A DNA stretch of 64,000 bases. It comes from Nitrospira sp. (GTDB lineage: Bacteria; Nitrospirota; Nitrospiria; Nitrospirales; Nitrospiraceae). The translations under genes and the position numbers were made by a program. How positions within the stretch are numbered: position 1 is the first letter of the stretch; every line of letters begins with the position of its first letter. Under the pieces are notes generated by a model. That model was not told where the DNA came from, did no database searches, and worked only from the letters and a program-made list of their open reading frames with translations. The stretch lies in the NCBI GenBank assembly GCA_024760545.1, contig CP060501.1:1153501-1217500 (forward strand), given 5' to 3'. This document shows positions 47,382 to 56,827 of this stretch, one piece after another.

Positions 47382-48001
47382 CGGATCCTAGCCAGCCCAG
47401 TTCCAACAGCGAGCACCAACAAGAGCAATTCGATCATGACAATCGGAAGAGCATCCTAAACAATCCCAAGTACGTTGTGGTCAGCTTGGTCACTCTCCTC
47501 GCAGTCGTCCTGATGACGGTTTCTCTGATCCTGCTGATGAGGAACACAACGCATCCTGCTGATGAGCGTGCGTGGGTGAAGGTGCAGGAGGCGACCATTG
47601 TCGGCCCTCTCGTCCAACATAACGTCCCACAAGCAACAGTGTTCTTTAACAATACCGGCTCCTCCCCCGCACTGAAGACTAAGATTCGTCTGGTGATGAC
47701 GGTCTGGCCTTCGAACAAGCTCCCTGACTGGGAGATGCCGTTGAAGTTGGCAACTGATAGTGAAAGCATCGGTGAAATTGATCCAGGCTCTATCGTGTCT
47801 CGAACTGTTTCCTTGCTGGCTCCACTGACCGACGAACAGGGTATGTATCTAGAGCGCAAAGACTGGTTCATTGTGACGCTGGGAGTCGTCTCATACGTGG
47901 ATACATTTGGCAACCGCCGTGAAACCAAGCTGTGCCTGATCTGGCGAGATACCTCCATCGAGCGTCTGAATCCCTGCGAGAAATGGAACAACGCCGACTA
48001 A
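47378..48001 (+). CDS. Hypothetical single-pass membrane protein
   Basis: A 207-residue protein. A polar, Gln/Ser/Asn-rich N-terminus of about 30 residues precedes one membrane helix (YVVVSLVTLLAVVLMTVSLILLM). The outer part is beta-rich with an ERAWVKV start, VFFNNTGSSPA and YVDTFGNRRETKLC. This layout is common among uncharacterised proteins of soil and water bacteria. Function unknown. Its start overlaps the stop of a possible small ORF. Confidence 0.7.
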   Translation: MTDPSQPSSNSEHQQEQFDHDNRKSILNNPKYVVVSLVTLLAVVLMTVSLILLMRNTTHPADERAWVKVQEATIVGPLVQHNVPQATVFFNNTGSSPALKTKIRLVMTVWPSNKLPDWEMPLKLATDSESIGEIDPGSIVSRTVSLLAPLTDEQGMYLERKDWFIVTLGVVSYVDTFGNRRETKLCLIWRDTSIERLNPCEKWNNAD

Positions 48002-48200
48002 TGCAGGGGTTTCTCGGCGAATGCATTGAATCTTGTGTGACGAAACGATGGGCGGCGACCGCCCGAAACACGGCATCCGACGTTTTCTACCATTGAGGGA
48101 ATTGCGACTATCGTGGAGGTATCGAAGCGTTCCTCCCTGAATACTACCTATTCAGCGAGACCTGACCTAACCAGAAAGGACCAACCACACGATTACAGAG

Positions 48201-48683
48201 TTACCGTTCTGGGTTTCGTGCTGCCGTCACAGCCGATGCAAACCTCAGGAGGCTCGCACGCTCGTCGTCGTCCAAGGCCAACAGAAGATGCGCTTCATCC
48301 CCGTGCATGAGGCGCAAACTCAAAAAAGGCTCTTCCCGGCGTTTTTCTTTATTGTCCCACATCGCATCGATCAGCTGTACTTTATCCAATTGCCCGACCG
48401 ACACAACATCGTAGCGGAAGTAGGTATCCCCGATAACGATATCGAACAAGACGTTGCCGGCCGTCAACAGCGCCAGATTGAACCGACCTTGATCTTCGTA
48501 CCCTTCCGGCAGAAACCTATTGACGTGGCAGAGCGCAACTTTACGGTCGCCCAACGCCTTGCGAAATTTCTCCCTCAGTGCGTCATAGTCGATCTGCAGA
48601 GCTTTTTCATCAGGCCCGGTTGCTGCTACAGCCGCCGCTTCTGCTTTGTCAAAGATCTCATCGGCGGACATCATTCCTGACAT
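48201..48683 (-). CDS. Hypothetical protein
   Basis: A soluble protein of about 160 residues. The ATG at 48683 (MSGMMSADEI) has AAGGGGAG upstream and is preferred to the frame start at 48770. The N-terminal 50 residues are Ala/Asp/Glu-rich and helical; the rest looks mixed, with VALCHVNRFLPEGYEDQG and YFRYDVVSVGQLDKVQLIDAMWDN. It has no signal peptide or known motif. It is on the same strand as, and downstream of, the PhoD-like gene. Confidence 0.65.
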   Translation of the reverse strand: MSGMMSADEIFDKAEAAAVAATGPDEKALQIDYDALREKFRKALGDRKVALCHVNRFLPEGYEDQGRFNLALLTAGNVLFDIVIGDTYFRYDVVSVGQLDKVQLIDAMWDNKEKRREEPFLSLRLMHGDEAHLLLALDDDERASLLRFASAVTAARNPER

Positions 48684-48791
48684 AACATTCTCCCCTTCTT
48701 TGTCGTTGGCGTAGATTTGACCAATGCCTTTGGGAGTCGTACGGTACCCGGCCATCTGTAGCAATTGCAAGAGGGCTGAGCGGTGGCAAAC

Positions 48792-50261
48792 CTACGGACG
48801 AGCCTCCACGACGTGAAAAAATCGCTTCTCGCCTGCCTCGTCCACCACCGTCACTTCGAACGTGTTCTTCGTGACACGGATCAGGCCGAAGTTCTGGTAT
48901 CCCGATTCGTTGATCAGCCGCCTTGGATGCAGCGTCTCACTGGCCGCAGTCATCCTTCCAGGCCGGGCCGAGAGAGGTCCAACCATATACTCGTGAAAAT
49001 CAATGATACCGTCCTGATCAGGATCATAGGCATTGGCCTGTACCCAATGCACATCCCCCGCAAGGAACACAACGTTCTTGATCTTGTGTCCAAGAATTGC
49101 GTCGACAATCACCTGCCGTTCGCGCTCAAAGCCGGTGCCGTTCGGTTCACCGCCCCACCCATCGTTGCCCACACCACCTTTCACCACCGACAGCGGAACA
49201 GAGGTCACAATGACTTTCCAAGTTGCCGTGGACGCACGGAATCCGTCGAGCAGCCATCGCAATTGCGCAGTCCCGAGCATTGTTTTAGAAGGACCGTCTT
49301 GATCCTCGTTCCGGCTCCGATACTGTCGCGTGTCCAGAATAAAGAGCTCAAGATCGGCCCCGTAGCGAATGCTGCGATACATCCGATTCGGATCATCATC
49401 GGGAGAAGCGATGGGCCAGTATTCCCGAAGCGCCTGCCGACCACCGGGCATTTGCTCATCAAACGGGCCTGAGAAATTGTCACGAACCTCATGGTCATCC
49501 CAGACCACATAAACAGGCACCGTCCTCAAAAATCGCTGGAGCGCCGCGGCGCCGCGTTGATAGCGATGGCGCACTCGATAGGTCTGCAGCGTCGTGGCTT
49601 TGAAATCGGCTCCGGGCTCGTTTGGCGGCGAGGGGCAAGGATTATCGCCATAGACGGTATCACCGAGGAATAGAAAGAAGTCGATCTCCTGTCGCTGGAT
49701 GACGTCAAAGATAGGATAGCCACCTGCTCCTTGGCGGCATCGTCCTTGGCCACCAAGGTCTCCGCTCCAGGCAAACGTCACGGGCGCGGAGGTCTTCTCA
49801 TCCGGCAGGGTGAGAAATTCTCCCCTTGCTGCAAGCTTCCCCGCCAGCTGCTTTCCGGTCTGGTCGGCTGAACCGCTCAAAATATGATAACGATAGCGTG
49901 TCGAAGGGCTTAGACCGTCAAGAGGGATGGTCAGCGTGTAATCCGCTTCCGCGGTCGTCGTCACGTATGTCGTCCTCGATGCGAGAGCCACTACCGACGC
50001 CAGTTTCGAAGCCCGTTCCCACATGGAGACTGGTGCCCACTCAACCTGAATCGATGCCGGCCCATCAGTACGCAGCCAGAGTAAAGCCCCGTGTGAGCTG
50101 ACATCACCAACAGCCAGACCTTGGGGCAAGAGATCCGATGCTAGGAAGGATTTCTCCTCAAATGAGCTACTCGACCGAATAGTCTCCCTGGTGAAGGCAG
50201 CACAGCCGACGGACAGAGCGACAAGAGCGAGAAAACCACCCAACAGGAAGAACCTGCGCAT
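48792..50261 (-). CDS. PhoD-like alkaline phosphatase/phosphodiesterase lipoprotein
   Basis: A 489-residue protein with a lipobox (SVGC at residue 20). After an N-terminal beta-sandwich-like domain (GDVSSHGALLWLRTDGPASI), the metallophosphatase core carries WSGDLGGQGRC (about 166), FFLFLGDTVYGDNPCPSP (about 203), VWDDHEVRDNF (about 254) and LAGDVHWVQ. These are the metal ligands of PhoD enzymes, which use calcium and iron to release phosphate from mono- and diesters outside the cytoplasm. The VWDDHE motif places it confidently in the family; the substrate is uncertain. Confidence 0.88.
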   Translation of the reverse strand: MRRFFLLGGFLALVALSVGCAAFTRETIRSSSSFEEKSFLASDLLPQGLAVGDVSSHGALLWLRTDGPASIQVEWAPVSMWERASKLASVVALASRTTYVTTTAEADYTLTIPLDGLSPSTRYRYHILSGSADQTGKQLAGKLAARGEFLTLPDEKTSAPVTFAWSGDLGGQGRCRQGAGGYPIFDVIQRQEIDFFLFLGDTVYGDNPCPSPPNEPGADFKATTLQTYRVRHRYQRGAAALQRFLRTVPVYVVWDDHEVRDNFSGPFDEQMPGGRQALREYWPIASPDDDPNRMYRSIRYGADLELFILDTRQYRSRNEDQDGPSKTMLGTAQLRWLLDGFRASTATWKVIVTSVPLSVVKGGVGNDGWGGEPNGTGFERERQVIVDAILGHKIKNVVFLAGDVHWVQANAYDPDQDGIIDFHEYMVGPLSARPGRMTAASETLHPRRLINESGYQNFGLIRVTKNTFEVTVVDEAGEKRFFHVVEARP

Positions 50262-50370
50262 CGGGCACTCCTACCCTATGCTGATGAAGAAGGTCAAGCA
50301 AGAGACCGGCATCGGGCTTGATAATCGATAGATCCGAACGGCATACTGGGCAGAGTCGAACGAGGATCAG

Positions 50371-50607
50371 GTGCAAGACATAAACTGCTGCGTGCCAAAC
50401 TGCCTAGCGAGACCCTATGCCCCGGCCGGGACCCGATCCGTCTGCAAAGACCATTTCCTCAACTTTCTCACGTGGCGACGCCGCCGCGGGCCGCAGATGT
50501 TCCACACCTATGCAGGCATGGCAATGGAGGAACGAGACACCATTGCCACCGAATGGATGAAGACCATTCGCATGGACGAAGTACCCGTCGCTGCTCCAAA
50601 ACTTTGA
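50371..50607 (+). CDS. Small Cys-rich hypothetical protein
   Basis: A 78-residue protein starting with GTG after a GAGG-type site. The N-terminal half holds Cys residues in NCCVPNC and then SVCKDHF, a C-C-C-H set that could bind zinc. The middle is very basic (WRRRRGP). The C-terminus is a helix (EERDTIATEWMKTI). Function unknown; it is convergent with the GNAT gene. Confidence 0.6.
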   Translation: MQDINCCVPNCLARPYAPAGTRSVCKDHFLNFLTWRRRRGPQMFHTYAGMAMEERDTIATEWMKTIRMDEVPVAAPKL

Positions 50608-50623
50608 CCATCATTGTCCTGGG

Positions 50624-51070
50624 CTACAGCGATAGGCCGTACTGATAGAATTTGTCCCGCTGCCACCCTAACGCCTCATAGAGCCGTCGCGCCGAAGTAT
50701 TCGTGATGGCTGTCGCCAGTTCCACACGAACCGCTCCAGCAGCACGAACAGTATCGACAGCTGATTTGAGCAACAAAGTCCCGATGCCTCTTCGCCGTAC
50801 ATGAGATGCAACGAACATGTCGCTGAGCAGATACATCCTGGCTGCGAGGATCGATGAAAAGGTCGGGTAGAGCTGGACAAAGCCAACTGCACTCCCAGCG
50901 CGGTCTTCGGCTATGAGGACTACCGATTCATCGCGAACGAGACGATTACTCAAATATTCACGGGCGACCATAATATCCGACTGCTGCCCGTAGAACTGAC
51001 GGTAGGCGTCAAATAGTGGAATGAGTTGGTCAAGTTCGTGAAGCGTGGCTCGGCGAATGGTATGGGTCAT
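50624..51070 (-). CDS. GNAT-family N-acetyltransferase
   Basis: A 148-residue acetyltransferase. The acetyl-CoA-binding motif A is SDMFVASHVRRRGIGTLLLKSAVDTVR (read in parts), with the RRRGIG pyrophosphate loop, and the C-terminal NTSARRLYEALGW helix is typical. The start at 51070 (MTHTIRRATL) is preferred to the GTG at 51076. The acceptor is unknown. No obvious operon partner. Confidence 0.85.
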   Translation of the reverse strand: MTHTIRRATLHELDQLIPLFDAYRQFYGQQSDIMVAREYLSNRLVRDESVVLIAEDRAGSAVGFVQLYPTFSSILAARMYLLSDMFVASHVRRRGIGTLLLKSAVDTVRAAGAVRVELATAITNTSARRLYEALGWQRDKFYQYGLSL

Positions 51071-51076
51071 GAGCAC

Positions 51077-51402
51077 GTTGCGATAGAATTGTCGCCTCGT
51101 TTTTGCGACGCCGACTCGTTTCTTTCTCTCCCTTTTTCTTCAGCGAACGGCCTAGTGGTTTCCTAACTGCGCGCATTGAGCCAGCACCGTCATTCCTCTT
51201 CCTTCCGCTTTCCACTGTGGCCTGGCAGAGTGCAGAGTACCGTCGCCGAAGGAGCGGGGACCCGTCGAGACTCAGCCAAGAAGGAAAGCGGAAACTGACC
51301 GAGTCCGCGAGGGAATTTCCGAAGGCTTCCGCCTGGCGGAGTCCGAACGGATCGCTCCGAAAGGCGCTGGCGCGACTGCGCTCTGCCAGGCCCACCCTCC
51401 CC
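51077..51402. other. Structured intergenic region
   Basis: No supported gene. Frames covering it on both strands (51103-51480 plus, 51030-51395 minus) are Arg/Ser-rich by-products of its inverted repeats. It contains the candidate mobile element described separately. Confidence 0.5.
51219..51392. repeat. MITE-like or structured repeat element with inverted ends
   Basis: Outer ends are GGCCTGGCAGAGTGCAG (51219-51235) and CTGCGCTCTGCCAGGCC (51376-51392), inverted repeats matching at 16 of 17 positions. A short internal hairpin TCCGC-ctg-GCGGA sits at 51328-51340. A separate perfect 11-bp pair, TTCCGCTTTCC (51203-51213, just outside the left end) and GGAAAGCGGAA (51283-51293), spans the left border. 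This could be a miniature transposable element or a long folded RNA/DNA structure. No coding capacity is seen. Confidence 0.5.
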
Positions 51403-51858
51403 TCACCCCATCACCGGCGACCCGTGATGATGAATCATCAGCCACTCGTTACCGATGAGCTCGTAGAGGTTCGTGGCTAGCACCTTGGCTTGTTGCGGTT
51501 CATCGGACTGTTGCGTCGTGAGATTCTCGACACAGATAACCCATGCCATATCACCTGCCACCTGAACCATGACATCGGTGAGTTCGAACTTCATCGAGAA
51601 GGTATTGTTGAAGATCAGCACCCAGGAATCACGCACGGCAGGCCACCCGGAACGAATGGTCCAGCCCGGGTGAATACAGGTGACATATTCTTGATGCGTC
51701 CAGACCTCGTCCATCTTCCCAATGTCAAGACTCTCAAAGGCTTCGTAGAATTTCTGGTTGGCTTTAGTGACGTCTTCGATGCGTTGTTTCAACACAGAAC
51801 GCCTCTCAGTCAGCGAAGTCGTATCATACTGCAACCGGATGGAGCACGGCGAGGACAT
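51403..51858 (-). CDS. SnoaL/NTF2-like domain protein
   Basis: A 151-residue protein with the NTF2-like cone fold pattern of the SnoaL_3 group: an N-terminal helix (KANQKFYEAFESLDIGKMDE), VWTHQEYVTCIHPGW, then strands through FSMKFELTDVMVQVAGDMAW and a terminal EWLMIHHHGSPVM. Members act as small enzymes or binding proteins. The ATG at 51858 is uncertain and the conserved part begins about residue 25. The repeat element lies directly behind its stop. Confidence 0.75.
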   Translation of the reverse strand: MSSPCSIRLQYDTTSLTERRSVLKQRIEDVTKANQKFYEAFESLDIGKMDEVWTHQEYVTCIHPGWTIRSGWPAVRDSWVLIFNNTFSMKFELTDVMVQVAGDMAWVICVENLTTQQSDEPQQAKVLATNLYELIGNEWLMIHHHGSPVMG

Positions 51859-52361
51859 TTCTCACAGGCATCAACGCGACTGCGAGCGGGAAAATGACGA
51901 AAAATCGAACCGCATCGACGGATGGAGCTACAGTACGGGTTGTGCGCTACCGTCTGGCCAAGTCGGTACGGTACTGATGGACTGACAGAACTTTCCATGG
52001 GAAAGGAACGATGCCGCAACCACTCCGGTTCTAAGGGAGGCGTTGCGGAAGGTTAGGGTGGGGTGGATCAGCTTCAGACTTTCAGGTTTGGCACAGCTTT
52101 ACTCATAGTCCGGTCATCGCTCAGGTCGCCTCTCTCAACCGATATGGCCTGGCTCAGGCAAAAACACTCCGGCGACGCCCATCAAGTCACGCGAAGGGTA
52201 TACCATAGATAAATCGGTTCATAGGCATGAAATCCCTGCGGCACCTCAACGATCTCGCAGTGGGCAATCAGCTCTTTATCGCCAGCGTGCAATGACCGCC
52301 CGACTCATCCATCGGGCCATCCAATCGTTAGACACCCTTCTTCACCCTCGTTACCACAGTT
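51859..52361. other. Intergenic region without a supported gene
   Basis: About 500 bases. Short frames here lack ribosome sites and recognisable protein character. No clear terminator, RNA gene or repeat was identified. Confidence 0.45.
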
Positions 52362-52667
52362 TCAGTGATCTGGCTCAATGGAACTCTCTTCCACAATCCC
52401 TAAGCATGTGTCGCAGGCGCCACACAGGAAGAAGCGGCATCTATGCTCGATTGGTCTTGGGAGACTAATAAACAAGTCATGAAGCGTGGTCAGCACTCCG
52501 CCAACCATCCTTCGAAGCTCCGGTTCCGTATACCGTAGAGGAACCAGTCGCCGCCGCTGCCAGCCCCTCAGAACAAAGGTCTTCCCCGATTCTGCATAGG
52601 GCTGTTGACACACCATCACGAGCTCTCTCCCCTGGTCATCTTCAATGATAAATCCCTTTACATTCAT
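52362..52667 (-). CDS. Small hypothetical protein with Cys pair
   Basis: A protein of about 101 residues starting at an ATG with GAAGGTGG upstream (MNVKGFIIEDDQGRE). It is basic in the middle (RGWQRRRLVPL) and has a C-terminal CRFFLCGACDTCLGI segment with C-x2-C-x2-C spacing that may bind metal. No homology recognised. It lies downstream of the NarL-type regulator on the same strand, about 250 bases apart. Confidence 0.6.
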   Translation of the reverse strand: MNVKGFIIEDDQGRELVMVCQQPYAESGKTFVLRGWQRRRLVPLRYTEPELRRMVGGVLTTLHDLFISLPRPIEHRCRFFLCGACDTCLGIVEESSIEPDH

Positions 52668-52914
52668 ATTTATGCCACCTTCCTTTTTCGGAGATCTCGC
52701 TGTCGGCACTTAAGGATGCTGAGTAGCTGACTGCTTCCGCAGCTACCTACTCATCAATGTGCAAAGCGATGTACCCAATCATCGGGCTACAGACTGTCAG
52801 AAGAGAGAGGATCGGCCTATCGGGGAAACCCTTAGAGAGAGGTGAAATGCCTCCTGAGAAACCCTAGCAAGTTCACGGAACGATCGTGGAAATGTGGAGG
52901 ACCTGGGATGAGGA

Positions 52915-53568
52915 CTAAGAGTAGGGCTGGATGAGCCCGACACGGATAGCAAAACGGACGAGCCCAGGCACATCGTGAATTTCGAGCCGCTCCATCAGCT
53001 GCGATCGATGGGTTTCGACCGTTTTGACGCTCAAATTGAGATAGTTGGCGATTTCTTTTGTCGTGCGGCCTTCCGCAATGAGTTGCAGGATTTCGCGCTG
53101 ACGCATGCTGAGCTTGGCCAGCGGACCGGATGGCCCTTCGGACTTTCCCCGATACGCTTCGATCGCATACTTGGCAACGGCAGGAGTGAGGTATCTCTCA
53201 CCTTTACCCACCGTCCTGATGGCCAACTCGAGTTCAGCCAGTTCCGCACCTTTCAATAGATAACCGGACGCACCCACCTGCAAGGCTTGCTGGAGGTACT
53301 CTTCGTTGGCATGCATCGACAGCAGAATCACCCGCGTGTTCGGGGATTCCTTGACGATCCTCGATGTGGCATCAAGCCCGTTTAATCCCGGCATCGCAAT
53401 GTCCATGAGTACGAGATCGGGAGCATCCGTTTGCACGGATTTGACAGCTTCCCATCCATCTCCCACATCCGAGATGACTTCGAGGCCGTTGATTTTTTGC
53501 AGGAGAGCCCGCATCCCGGCTCTCACCAACGCATGATCTTCCACCAGAAGCACCCGGAGGCAACTCAT
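52915..53568 (-). CDS. NarL/LuxR-type response regulator
   Basis: A 217-residue two-domain regulator. The receiver has E10/D11, phosphoacceptor D56 in LVLMDIAMPGLNG and a C-terminal Lys in GYLLKGAEL. The LuxR-type HTH follows (MRQREILQLIAEGRTTKEIA, then NLSVKTVETHRSQLMERL). It should be phosphorylated by the histidine kinase encoded immediately upstream; the two overlap by four bases (ATGA). Target genes are unknown. Confidence 0.93.
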   Translation of the reverse strand: MSCLRVLLVEDHALVRAGMRALLQKINGLEVISDVGDGWEAVKSVQTDAPDLVLMDIAMPGLNGLDATSRIVKESPNTRVILLSMHANEEYLQQALQVGASGYLLKGAELAELELAIRTVGKGERYLTPAVAKYAIEAYRGKSEGPSGPLAKLSMRQREILQLIAEGRTTKEIANYLNLSVKTVETHRSQLMERLEIHDVPGLVRFAIRVGLIQPYS

Positions 53569-55022
53569 GGTGACATCACCTCAACCTGTCCATGCTGATT
53601 AGCCTGATCGTGCTGGGCGAGCGGGAAACAGAGTTGGAGTCTGGTCCCATGATCGGGCGTTGACGAAATCGCCAAGGTGCCACCCGCCAATCGCACACGC
53701 TCTTCCATGCCGAGCAACCCCATGCTTTCCCCTCCACGGGCACGTTGCCGCGCCAACATCACGTCAAATCCTACCCCGTCGTCTTGGATAATGAGGATGA
53801 CTTCTTGATCTTGCCGACGCAGCGTAAGGTCGATGGTCCTCGCTCTCGCATACTTCGAGATATTGGTCATCGCCTCCTGCACGACTCGAAAACAGGCGAC
53901 TTCCAGGGGAACCGGGACCCGCCCGACCATTCCTTCAACGGAGAAAGCAAGAACCCATCCATTACGCTCTGCCTGCCGGTTCGCATACCATCGAAGCGCG
54001 GGAACCAAGCCCAAATCATCGAGGAGTGACGGTCGTAGATCCAGCGCCAAGGTCCGCACTTGAGTCAACAGCCGGTCCAGCAACTGAAGACTATCCGTGA
54101 GAGAACCTGAACGGACCTCTCCGGGCCCACGACTCTGGATTTCCTGCAGATCGATTTTCAGTGCAGTGAGCAACTGTCCGATTTCGTCGTGCAGGTCACG
54201 TGCGAGCCGGCTTCGCTCCTCCTCCTGCACCTGCATAAGCCGGCTGGAAAGTTCCCGCAGGGAATGGTTGGCATTGCTCAATTCGAAGGTTCGCTCATGA
54301 ACTCGTATCTCCATTGAGGCATGCGCTTGTTGGAGGAGTGTCTCCGCCCGCTTCCGCTCGCTGATATCCCGAATGACTTTCGACACACCCACAAACTGAC
54401 CGACTGTGTCCTTGAGCGGCGATAATGTCACCGACACATCGATACGGCGGCCATCCTTGGTCAACCGGACTGCATCATAGGTATGAATATTCTGGGCTCC
54501 CCGCACTGAGGCCAGCAACCGGACTTTGTCCTGATGAAGATCGGCTGGAACAAGTGTCAGAATCGAACGACCGATCATCTCGCTGGCGGTATATCCGAAG
54601 ATACCCTCGGCACCTGCATTCCATGTGGTCACGAATCCATCGGGTGTGACACTGAGGATGGCATCACTGCTGCTCTCCACGATAGCCCCCAGCCGCCTGG
54701 TTGCGTCGTCGAGTTTTGCCCTTCTCGCTCGCGCCACCAGCCCCGCCGTAATCCAGAGGAGAGCCATGCCCAAAACACGATTGAAGGTCGCGATGTCTTG
54801 CGGGATCCCCGGAGGAGACAACGTGTATCCAATTTGCAGGAGTACGGTCCCGATGCCCGCGACAATGTAGGGAGCACTCGGCCATTCGATCCAGAGCGCC
54901 AACAGCACAGCGAAAGCATCCCCAACAACCCACGCCGCATACCCCCATGGCATGAACATGTCGACAAGGAAGGTCCCGACGAGGATTAGCGGAATCAGGA
55001 CTCGGGCGTAGTTAGTGCTCAT
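53565..55022 (-). CDS. PAS-containing sensor histidine kinase (HisKA_3)
   Basis: A 485-residue membrane kinase. About four N-terminal helices (1-100) form an MASE-like sensing region, followed by a PAS domain with PAC (about 115-235, including SDAILSVTPDGFVTTWNAGA and GVSKVIRDISERKRAE). The HisKA_3 dimerisation domain has the phosphorylated His in RLARDLHDEIGQLLTAL (about 277), and the HATPase has DDGVGFD and GLLGMEERV. It is the NarX/DegS type that pairs with LuxR-type regulators, and its partner gene overlaps downstream. The signal is unknown. Confidence 0.9.
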   Translation of the reverse strand: MSTNYARVLIPLILVGTFLVDMFMPWGYAAWVVGDAFAVLLALWIEWPSAPYIVAGIGTVLLQIGYTLSPPGIPQDIATFNRVLGMALLWITAGLVARARRAKLDDATRRLGAIVESSSDAILSVTPDGFVTTWNAGAEGIFGYTASEMIGRSILTLVPADLHQDKVRLLASVRGAQNIHTYDAVRLTKDGRRIDVSVTLSPLKDTVGQFVGVSKVIRDISERKRAETLLQQAHASMEIRVHERTFELSNANHSLRELSSRLMQVQEEERSRLARDLHDEIGQLLTALKIDLQEIQSRGPGEVRSGSLTDSLQLLDRLLTQVRTLALDLRPSLLDDLGLVPALRWYANRQAERNGWVLAFSVEGMVGRVPVPLEVACFRVVQEAMTNISKYARARTIDLTLRRQDQEVILIIQDDGVGFDVMLARQRARGGESMGLLGMEERVRLAGGTLAISSTPDHGTRLQLCFPLAQHDQANQHGQVEVMSP

Positions 55023-55175
55023 CACCGTCCGTGACGTGAAGAAACACGACCATCTGCCATTCGACGACTACTAGACCACGAAGCAACAGAAGATCCCGCG
55101 TCGCCAGGAACCGTATCATACCTTAATTGATGGACCAGGATCGAGACCGAGAGTGATGAGATCAATGTAAGGGTT

Positions 55176-56078
55176 TTAGCTGTTTAGCTCGGCTGTTTGA
55201 CGATTGACGACATAAACACCGGCCAGGATGAGGCCAATACCGATAAATTCAATCAAACCCACTGATTCTTTTAAGATTAGCGCGGACAGCCCCACTGCCG
55301 CGACGGGGGTCAGATTGCCCAGAACCGAGGCTCGAGAGGGACCGATACCCTTGACACCGAACAGCCAGGCCTGCTGCGCCACGGCCGTGGCAAAGACAAT
55401 AAGATACCCCAATGCGAGCCAGTCGGACGTCGTCACCGAACCGAGACCGGCAGTCATCATTTTTTGATCTGCCCATAGCAGTGGGATCTGCAAGACTGTC
55501 GCGACCATCAACGTGGTCCAATTCACGGTCAACGCCGAAATCCGTTCCATGATAGTGCGGCTGCCGATACTATAGAGCGCCCAACTCACGACCCCAAGAA
55601 AGACCAACGTACTCCCCAGTAGCGGTCGCTCGCCGGCCGCTTGGAAACCTGCCACGGAAACCAATCCGACACCCGCGAAGGAGAGCAGTGCGCCGGCCCA
55701 GAGCGCCCGCAACGGTACATCCCGAATCAACATAGCCGAGAGCAGAGCGGTGACGACCGGGCTCGACCCGATGATCACTCCACCGACCGCGCCACTGACG
55801 TAGTTCAACCCCATGAGAATGAGCAGATGATTTCCCAACACGCCAAGACCTAAAAGGCCGAGTAAGCCGATGTCGCCGCGGCTTATCTTGATCGCGCCGC
55901 CTTCTTTCGCCCACCACGTTGCCAGCAGAATGGCCAATCCTCCGATATCGCGTAGAACCGAGGCTTCGACCGCCGAAAACGACCCCAAAGCCATCTTCTG
56001 CGCCACGATCGAACCGCCCCACAGAACCGCCGCAAGGACAACGGACCCATAGGCCATGGAGGTGGATGGCTGACTCAT
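55176..56078 (-). CDS. EamA/DMT-family transporter
   Basis: A 300-residue membrane protein with ten predicted helices in two EamA repeats (AVLWGGSIVAQKMAL early, ALYSIGSRTIMERISA at the start of the second half). The ATG at 56078 (MSQPSTSM) directly precedes the first helix; the extension to 56183 is polar and unlikely. Such drug/metabolite transporters export amino acids or other small molecules, but the substrate is not predictable. It is divergent from the small lipoprotein gene. Confidence 0.85.
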   Translation of the reverse strand: MSQPSTSMAYGSVVLAAVLWGGSIVAQKMALGSFSAVEASVLRDIGGLAILLATWWAKEGGAIKISRGDIGLLGLLGLGVLGNHLLILMGLNYVSGAVGGVIIGSSPVVTALLSAMLIRDVPLRALWAGALLSFAGVGLVSVAGFQAAGERPLLGSTLVFLGVVSWALYSIGSRTIMERISALTVNWTTLMVATVLQIPLLWADQKMMTAGLGSVTTSDWLALGYLIVFATAVAQQAWLFGVKGIGPSRASVLGNLTPVAAVGLSALILKESVGLIEFIGIGLILAGVYVVNRQTAELNS

Positions 56079-56209
56079 GGCCTCTGGGATACCGTCGTTC
56101 CCGCTCGCCGTCAAGCAGTATTCCTCGCTCAAGACATTTTCTTGACGGCGTTTACAATTCTGCGTAGCCTTCGTCCTACACATAAGGCCGGTTACAAAGG
56201 AGGTATTTC

Positions 56210-56602
56210 ATGATCCGGAAGCAGGCTCTCCGCGGATGTTTGGCAATAGCAGCAAGCGCATCTCTCCTCTTTGCAGGCTGCACGACAGCTCTTGTCCATG
56301 ATGACGTCAAATACCCGCAAACCGGTGTCCATTGCTCAGGCTCTCAGGGTGTCGACGACTCTTCCATCGCCGTGTTGCCCGTCCCCCTGGTCGCATTTTT
56401 TGTTCCTCACGCGAACCTTCATGAGATCAAGGCCGATGATTACCTGAAGCGCTGTGGAGACCCGACCAAGTTGATCAACCGCAAGGTAGAGGTCAACCGC
56501 ACAGCTTGCATCCCGGCGGGATTGACGCGCATCATCACCCTCGGTATCTGGCAATGGTGTCCGGCCAATGTGTCGTGGGGAGCAGATGTAAAGGCTTCGT
56601 GA
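56210..56602 (+). CDS. Small hypothetical lipoprotein
   Basis: A 130-residue protein with an ideal AAAGGAGGT ribosome site, a basic N-terminus (MIRKQALRG) and lipobox LFAGC near residue 23. The mature part contains four further Cys (VHCSG, KRCGD, TACIPA, QWCPA), which could form disulfides in the periplasm. VPLVAFFVPHANLHEIKADDYLKRCG is a recognisable block, but I do not know the family. It is probably an envelope lipoprotein. Confidence 0.7.
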   Translation: MIRKQALRGCLAIAASASLLFAGCTTALVHDDVKYPQTGVHCSGSQGVDDSSIAVLPVPLVAFFVPHANLHEIKADDYLKRCGDPTKLINRKVEVNRTACIPAGLTRIITLGIWQWCPANVSWGADVKAS

Positions 56603-56827
56603 ACGAAGAGGCGTACCGCCGTTTCCACCGCGGTACGCCCTTCACCACCGAATTCGAACCTGCATACTCTCCGTCTATCTCTCCCGCTCAAGACGAGTTA
56701 TCGTAGACCTTCTCTCGATGGAGGGACTATTGGGTCTACGGCGAGTGCCTTGTCGATTTCTTGTTGCTTCGACGACTATCAGATAAGTGGTCATTCCACC
56801 ATTTCTAACCATCATGAGGAGCCTCCT

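Noticed and set aside
51030-51480. Frames on both strands across the inverted-repeat region
   Set aside because: They are explained by the repeat structure; both are Arg/Ser-rich, and the minus frame runs into the GNAT gene.
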